In this document: positions 6,833 through 9,851 of the stretch, in pieces
Layout of the letters: each line of letters begins with the position of its first letter
Position numbering within the stretch: position 1 is the first letter of the stretch
NCBI GenBank assembly: GCA_019689955.1
Contig: JADGGM010000057.1
Coordinates: 1 to 9,851 of the forward strand
Direction of reading: 5' to 3'
Source: Gemmatimonadaceae bacterium
Lineage (GTDB): Bacteria > Gemmatimonadota > Gemmatimonadetes > Gemmatimonadales > Gemmatimonadaceae
Length of the DNA: 9,851 nt
The notes under the pieces: model-generated
Told to the model about the DNA's origin: nothing
Databases searched by the model: none
The model's input: the letters and a program-made list of their open reading frames with translations, nothing else
Position numbers and translations under genes: made by a program

Positions 6833-9502
6833 ATGTCCCAGCTCGTCTACTTCTTTGGCAACGGTAAGGCTGACGGCACGCGCGACCTGAAGGCGGTGCT
6901 CGGCGGAAAGGGGGCGAACCTCGCCGAGATGACCAATCTCGGCGTCCCGGTCCCTCCGGGGTTCACCATTGCCTGCTCCGCGTGCATCGACTTCCTCCGC
7001 GCCGGCGCCCGCCCCGCGGGGCTCGAGGAGGAGGTCGCGGCCAACCTGCGCAAGCTGGAGCAGGCGAGCGGGCGAGGGTTCGGCGACCCGGCCAACCCCC
7101 TCCTCGTCTCGGTCCGCTCCGGCGCGCCGGTGTCGATGCCCGGGATGATGGAAACGATCCTCAACCTCGGCCTCAACGACCGCACCGTCGTCGGCCTCGC
7201 GCAGCAGAGCGGGAACGCGCGCTTCGCGTACGACTCGTACCGCCGCTTCATCCAGATGTACGGCGACGTCGTGCTCGGCGTCCCGATCCAGTCGTTCGAG
7301 CACCTCCTCGCCGCCAAGCGGATGACCGCCGGCGTGGCCACCGACGCGGAGCTCTCCGAGGACGCGCTCCGCAACCTCGTGGAGGAGTACAAGCAGCTCG
7401 TCCTCCACACGACCGGCGCCGAGTTCCCCATGGACCCGCAGACCCAGCTCTGGGGCGCCATCGAGGCCGTGTGGAAGTCGTGGATGCTCAAGAAGGCCGT
7501 CGACTACCGCCGCGTGAACGGGATCGCCGAAACGCTCGGCACCGCGGTGAACGTCGTTGCCATGGTGTTCGGGAACATGGGGGACGACTCCGGCACCGGC
7601 GTCGCCTTCACCCGCAACCCGTCCACCGGGGAGAAGCGCTTCTACGGCGAGTTCCTGGTCAACGCGCAGGGGGAAGACGTCGTCGCCGGGATCCGCACGC
7701 CGCTCGACATCGATGAGATGGCCAACCGCCTCCCGTCGGCATACCAGGAGCTGCTGGCGACGCAGGAACGGCTGGAGCAGCACTACCGCGACATGCAGGA
7801 CATCGAGTTCACGGTGGAGCGCGGGCGCCTCTTCCTCCTGCAGACGCGCACCGGGAAACGCACCGCCGCCGCCGCGATCCGCATCGCCGACGAGATGGTG
7901 GCCGAGGGGCTCATCAGCCGCACCGAAGCGGTGAAGCGCGTGGAGCCGCAGCAGCTCGACCAGGTGCTCCACCCGATCATCGACCCGTCCGCGCACGCCA
8001 CGCCGATCGCCACCGGGCTCCCCGCGAGCCCCGGCGCGGCGAGCGGGCGCGCGGTGTTCGACCCCGACGTGGCCGAGCAGCGCGCCGCGACCGGCGAGCG
8101 CGTGATCCTCGTGCGCGAGGAGACCACCCCCGAGGACTTCCACGGCATCGTCGCCGCACGCGCCGTGCTCACCGCGCGCGGCGGGATGACGAGCCACGCG
8201 GCCGTCGTCGCGCGCGGGATGGGGAAGTGCGCCGTCGTCGGGTGCAAGGACATCCAGGTCGACGTCGAGCACCGCCGCTTCACCGTCAACGGCGCCACGA
8301 TCAACGAAGGGGATTGGATCACCCTTGACGGCGCGAGCGGCCGCGTGTTCAGCGGCGATCTCCCGACCATCCCGAGCGACGTGGTCCGCGTCCTCTCCGG
8401 GAAGATGCACGGCGCCGACTCGCGCGTGTATCAGTCGTTCGCGCGCCTCCTCGGTTGGGCCGACGAAGCGCGCCGGCTCCGCGTACGCGCGAACGCGGAC
8501 ACCCCGGCCGACGCCCGCATCGCCCGCGCGTTCGGCGCCGAGGGGATCGGGCTGTGCCGCACCGAGCACATGTTCTTCGAAGGGGACCGCATCACCGCGA
8601 TGCGCGAGATGATCGTCGCCCGCGACGAGGGCGGGCGCCGGCGCGCGCTCGCCAAGCTCCTCCCCATGCAGCGCCAGGACTTCGACGGGATCTTCGAGGC
8701 GATGGCCGGCTACCCGGTCACCATCCGCCTCCTCGATCCCCCGCTCCACGAGTTCCTCCCGCACGGCGGCGAGGACGCGAAGCGGCTCGCGCGCACGCTC
8801 GGCATGCGCCGCGAGGAGCTCAACCGCCTCGTCGAGGGGCTGCGCGAGACCAACCCCATGCTCGGCCACCGCGGCTGCCGCCTCGGCATCACCTACCCCG
8901 AGATCACCGAGATGCAGGCGCGCGCGATCTTCGAGGCCGCCGTGCGCGTCAAGCGCCGCGGCTTCGAGGTGCGCCCCGAGATCATGGTCCCCCTCGTCGC
9001 CACGGTCAAAGAGTTCGAGAACCAGCGCGCGATCATCGAGGACGCCGCCCGCCAGGTGCTCGGCGCCATGGGCGAGGACGTCCCCTACACCATCGGCACC
9101 ATGATCGAGCTCCCGCGCGCCGCGCTCACCGCCGACGAGATCGCCGCCCACGCCGAGTTCTTCTCCTTCGGCACCAACGACCTCACCCAGACCACCCTCG
9201 GCCTGAGCCGCGACGATGCCGGCCGCTTCCTCCCCGGCTACGTCGAGCGCGGCATCTTCCCCGACGACCCGTTCCAGACGATCGATGTGAACGGCGTCGG
9301 GAAGCTCGTGCGCTACGCCGTCACCGAAGGGCGACGCGTCCGCGCCGACCTCAAGACCGGGATCTGCGGCGAGCACGGCGGCGACCCGCGCTCCATCCGG
9401 TTCTGCCACGACGCCGGGTTGAACTACGTCTCGTGCTCCCCGTTCCGCGTCCCCATCGCGCGCCTCGCTGCGGCGCACGCCGCGCTCGCGTCAGGGGATT
9501 GA
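6833..9502 (+). CDS. ppdK: Pyruvate, phosphate dikinase
   Basis: This 889-residue cytoplasmic enzyme reversibly interconverts pyruvate, ATP and Pi with PEP, AMP and PPi. Three domains are visible. An N-terminal ATP-grasp nucleotide-binding domain (about 1-340) has LGGKGANLAEM, SVRSGAPVSMPGMMETILNLG and GDDSGTGVAFTRNP. A central swivelling phosphohistidine domain (about 385-510) has GGMTSHAAVVARGMGKCAVVG, with catalytic His455. A C-terminal PEP/pyruvate barrel (about 520-889) has GIGLCRTEHMFF, FFSFGTNDLTQTTLG and GICGEHGG, with Cys845 as the likely acid/base residue. The ending YVSCSPFRVPIARLAAAHA is typical. Thr453 sits two residues before His455, the position phosphorylated by PPDK regulatory proteins in plants and some bacteria; no regulator gene is in the window. 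Full length and the RTEHM and TSH motifs separate it from PEP synthase and PTS enzyme I. Its 3' end overlaps the opposite-strand phosphoesterase gene by 12 bases. Confidence 0.98.
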   Translation: MSQLVYFFGNGKADGTRDLKAVLGGKGANLAEMTNLGVPVPPGFTIACSACIDFLRAGARPAGLEEEVAANLRKLEQASGRGFGDPANPLLVSVRSGAPVSMPGMMETILNLGLNDRTVVGLAQQSGNARFAYDSYRRFIQMYGDVVLGVPIQSFEHLLAAKRMTAGVATDAELSEDALRNLVEEYKQLVLHTTGAEFPMDPQTQLWGAIEAVWKSWMLKKAVDYRRVNGIAETLGTAVNVVAMVFGNMGDDSGTGVAFTRNPSTGEKRFYGEFLVNAQGEDVVAGIRTPLDIDEMANRLPSAYQELLATQERLEQHYRDMQDIEFTVERGRLFLLQTRTGKRTAAAAIRIADEMVAEGLISRTEAVKRVEPQQLDQVLHPIIDPSAHATPIATGLPASPGAASGRAVFDPDVAEQRAATGERVILVREETTPEDFHGIVAARAVLTARGGMTSHAAVVARGMGKCAVVGCKDIQVDVEHRRFTVNGATINEGDWITLDGASGRVFSGDLPTIPSDVVRVLSGKMHGADSRVYQSFARLLGWADEARRLRVRANADTPADARIARAFGAEGIGLCRTEHMFFEGDRITAMREMIVARDEGGRRRALAKLLPMQRQDFDGIFEAMAGYPVTIRLLDPPLHEFLPHGGEDAKRLARTLGMRREELNRLVEGLRETNPMLGHRGCRLGITYPEITEMQARAIFEAAVRVKRRGFEVRPEIMVPLVATVKEFENQRAIIEDAARQVLGAMGEDVPYTIGTMIELPRAALTADEIAAHAEFFSFGTNDLTQTTLGLSRDDAGRFLPGYVERGIFPDDPFQTIDVNGVGKLVRYAVTEGRRVRADLKTGICGEHGGDPRSIRFCHDAGLNYVSCSPFRVPIARLAAAHAALASGD

Positions 9503-9851
9503 GACCGGCGGCACCGGCGCCGGCACGGGGGTGATCGTCGCCGCCAGGTCGTACACGTAGAACATGCGCCCCGCTCCTGTCCTGCGCAGGAGCGGGAGCG
9601 AGACGTTGAACACCGGCACCCCGCCCGGCGTGCGCCCGCTCAACGTCCCCGAGTGCGCGTGCCCGTGGAAGGCCACCGTCGCGCCGTAGCGGTCCAGCGC
9701 GTCGGCCAGCCGGTCCGTCCCCATGAAGGGGTAGATGATCTCCGGCTCCCCCATCACCGTGGCCAGGATCGGCGCGTAGTGCATCACCACCACGCGCACC
9801 GGCGTCGAGAGACGGCGCAGCGCGAGCTCGAGCGACTGCACCTCCGCGAGC
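9491..9851 (-). CDS. Metallophosphoesterase (calcineurin-like), C-terminal part, cut by window edge
   Basis: About 119 C-terminal residues are present; the frame stays open through the right edge, so the true start is outside the window. The GTG at 9839-9841 is just an internal codon candidate. The visible part has VVVMHYAPI, a metal-ligand His strand typical of the family, then EPEIIYPFMGTDRLADALDRYG, then the closing GHAHSG motif within AFHGHAHSGT, whose His residues bind the dinuclear metal centre in calcineurin-like enzymes. VPVFNVSLPLLRR follows, as in the bacterial family in which the protein ends shortly after. The N-terminal DxH and GNHD motifs would lie outside the window and cannot be checked, and the substrate is unknown. 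The last residues are Pro/Val-rich. The TGA at 9491-9493 lies inside the end of ppdK, so the two genes converge and overlap. Confidence 0.85.
   Translation of the reverse strand, partial: LAEVQSLELALRRLSTPVRVVVMHYAPILATVMGEPEIIYPFMGTDRLADALDRYGATVAFHGHAHSGTLSGRTPGGVPVFNVSLPLLRRTGAGRMFYVYDLAATITPVPAPVPPVSIP
9570..9596. terminator. Perfect 10-bp hairpin downstream of ppdK, possible terminator
   Basis: CCCGCTCCTG at 9570-9579 and CAGGAGCGGG at 9587-9596 are exact inverted copies with a seven-base loop. The hairpin begins 68 bases after the ppdK stop and lies inside the phosphoesterase coding region, where it encodes part of LLRRTGAG. There is no T run on either strand, so it is not a standard intrinsic terminator. 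It could stall polymerase or protect the 3' end of the pur-ppdK transcript, or it could be chance in GC-rich coding DNA. Confidence 0.3.

Noticed and set aside
6803..9478. Open reading frame of about 890 codons on the minus strand opposite ppdK
   Set aside because: The translation is His/Asp/Glu/Arg/Val-rich with no recognisable domain. In very GC-rich genes the antisense frame often lacks stops, and ppdK on the plus strand is full length with every catalytic motif.
9503..9530. GC-rich palindrome (CCGGCGCCGG) just after ppdK
   Set aside because: It is self-complementary with no room for a loop and has no T run. It is expected by chance in this sequence and encodes the Pro-rich tail of the phosphoesterase.

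Overview
The window is a tightly packed stretch of a very GC-rich bacterial chromosome. Almost all codons end in G or C, and stop-free shadow frames appear on both strands. Eight of the nine genes read rightward and one partial gene at the right edge reads leftward. Every gene-sized stretch is accounted for. The longest gap between genes is 48 bases, so no region over 300 bases lacks a gene. No RNA gene, insertion sequence, CRISPR array, attachment site or origin was seen. The purS/purQ/purL arrangement, the GC content and an envelope-type BamE-like protein suggest a diderm, high-GC phylum. Gemmatimonadota is my best guess, made from overall impression only and not proven by anything in the window.

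Left half (1-5395): the tail of a probable purC is followed by psd and pssA, then purS, purQ, a small exported BamE-like protein, and purL. Five of the junctions are 4-base stop/start overlaps (GTGA or ATGA), so this reads as one translationally coupled operon. PurS, PurQ and PurL together form the FGAM synthase of de novo purine synthesis. PurC acts later in the same pathway. PssA makes phosphatidylserine and Psd decarboxylates it to phosphatidylethanolamine, so a complete two-step phospholipid branch sits inside the purine operon.

Right half (5396-9851): purF, the committing enzyme of the purine pathway, begins 3 bases after purL. It keeps its N-terminal nucleophile Cys2 and four cysteines placed like the Fe-S ligands of the Bacillus-type enzyme. 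After 48 bases comes ppdK, a full-length pyruvate, phosphate dikinase. Its 3' end overlaps, tail to tail, the end of a leftward metallophosphoesterase gene cut by the window edge.

I found no clearly new multi-gene system. The items most worth a second look are the exported BamE-like gene wedged between purQ and purL, the phospholipid pair inside the purine operon, a segment of purF with deviating codon use, and the convergent ppdK/phosphoesterase overlap with a perfect hairpin beyond it.
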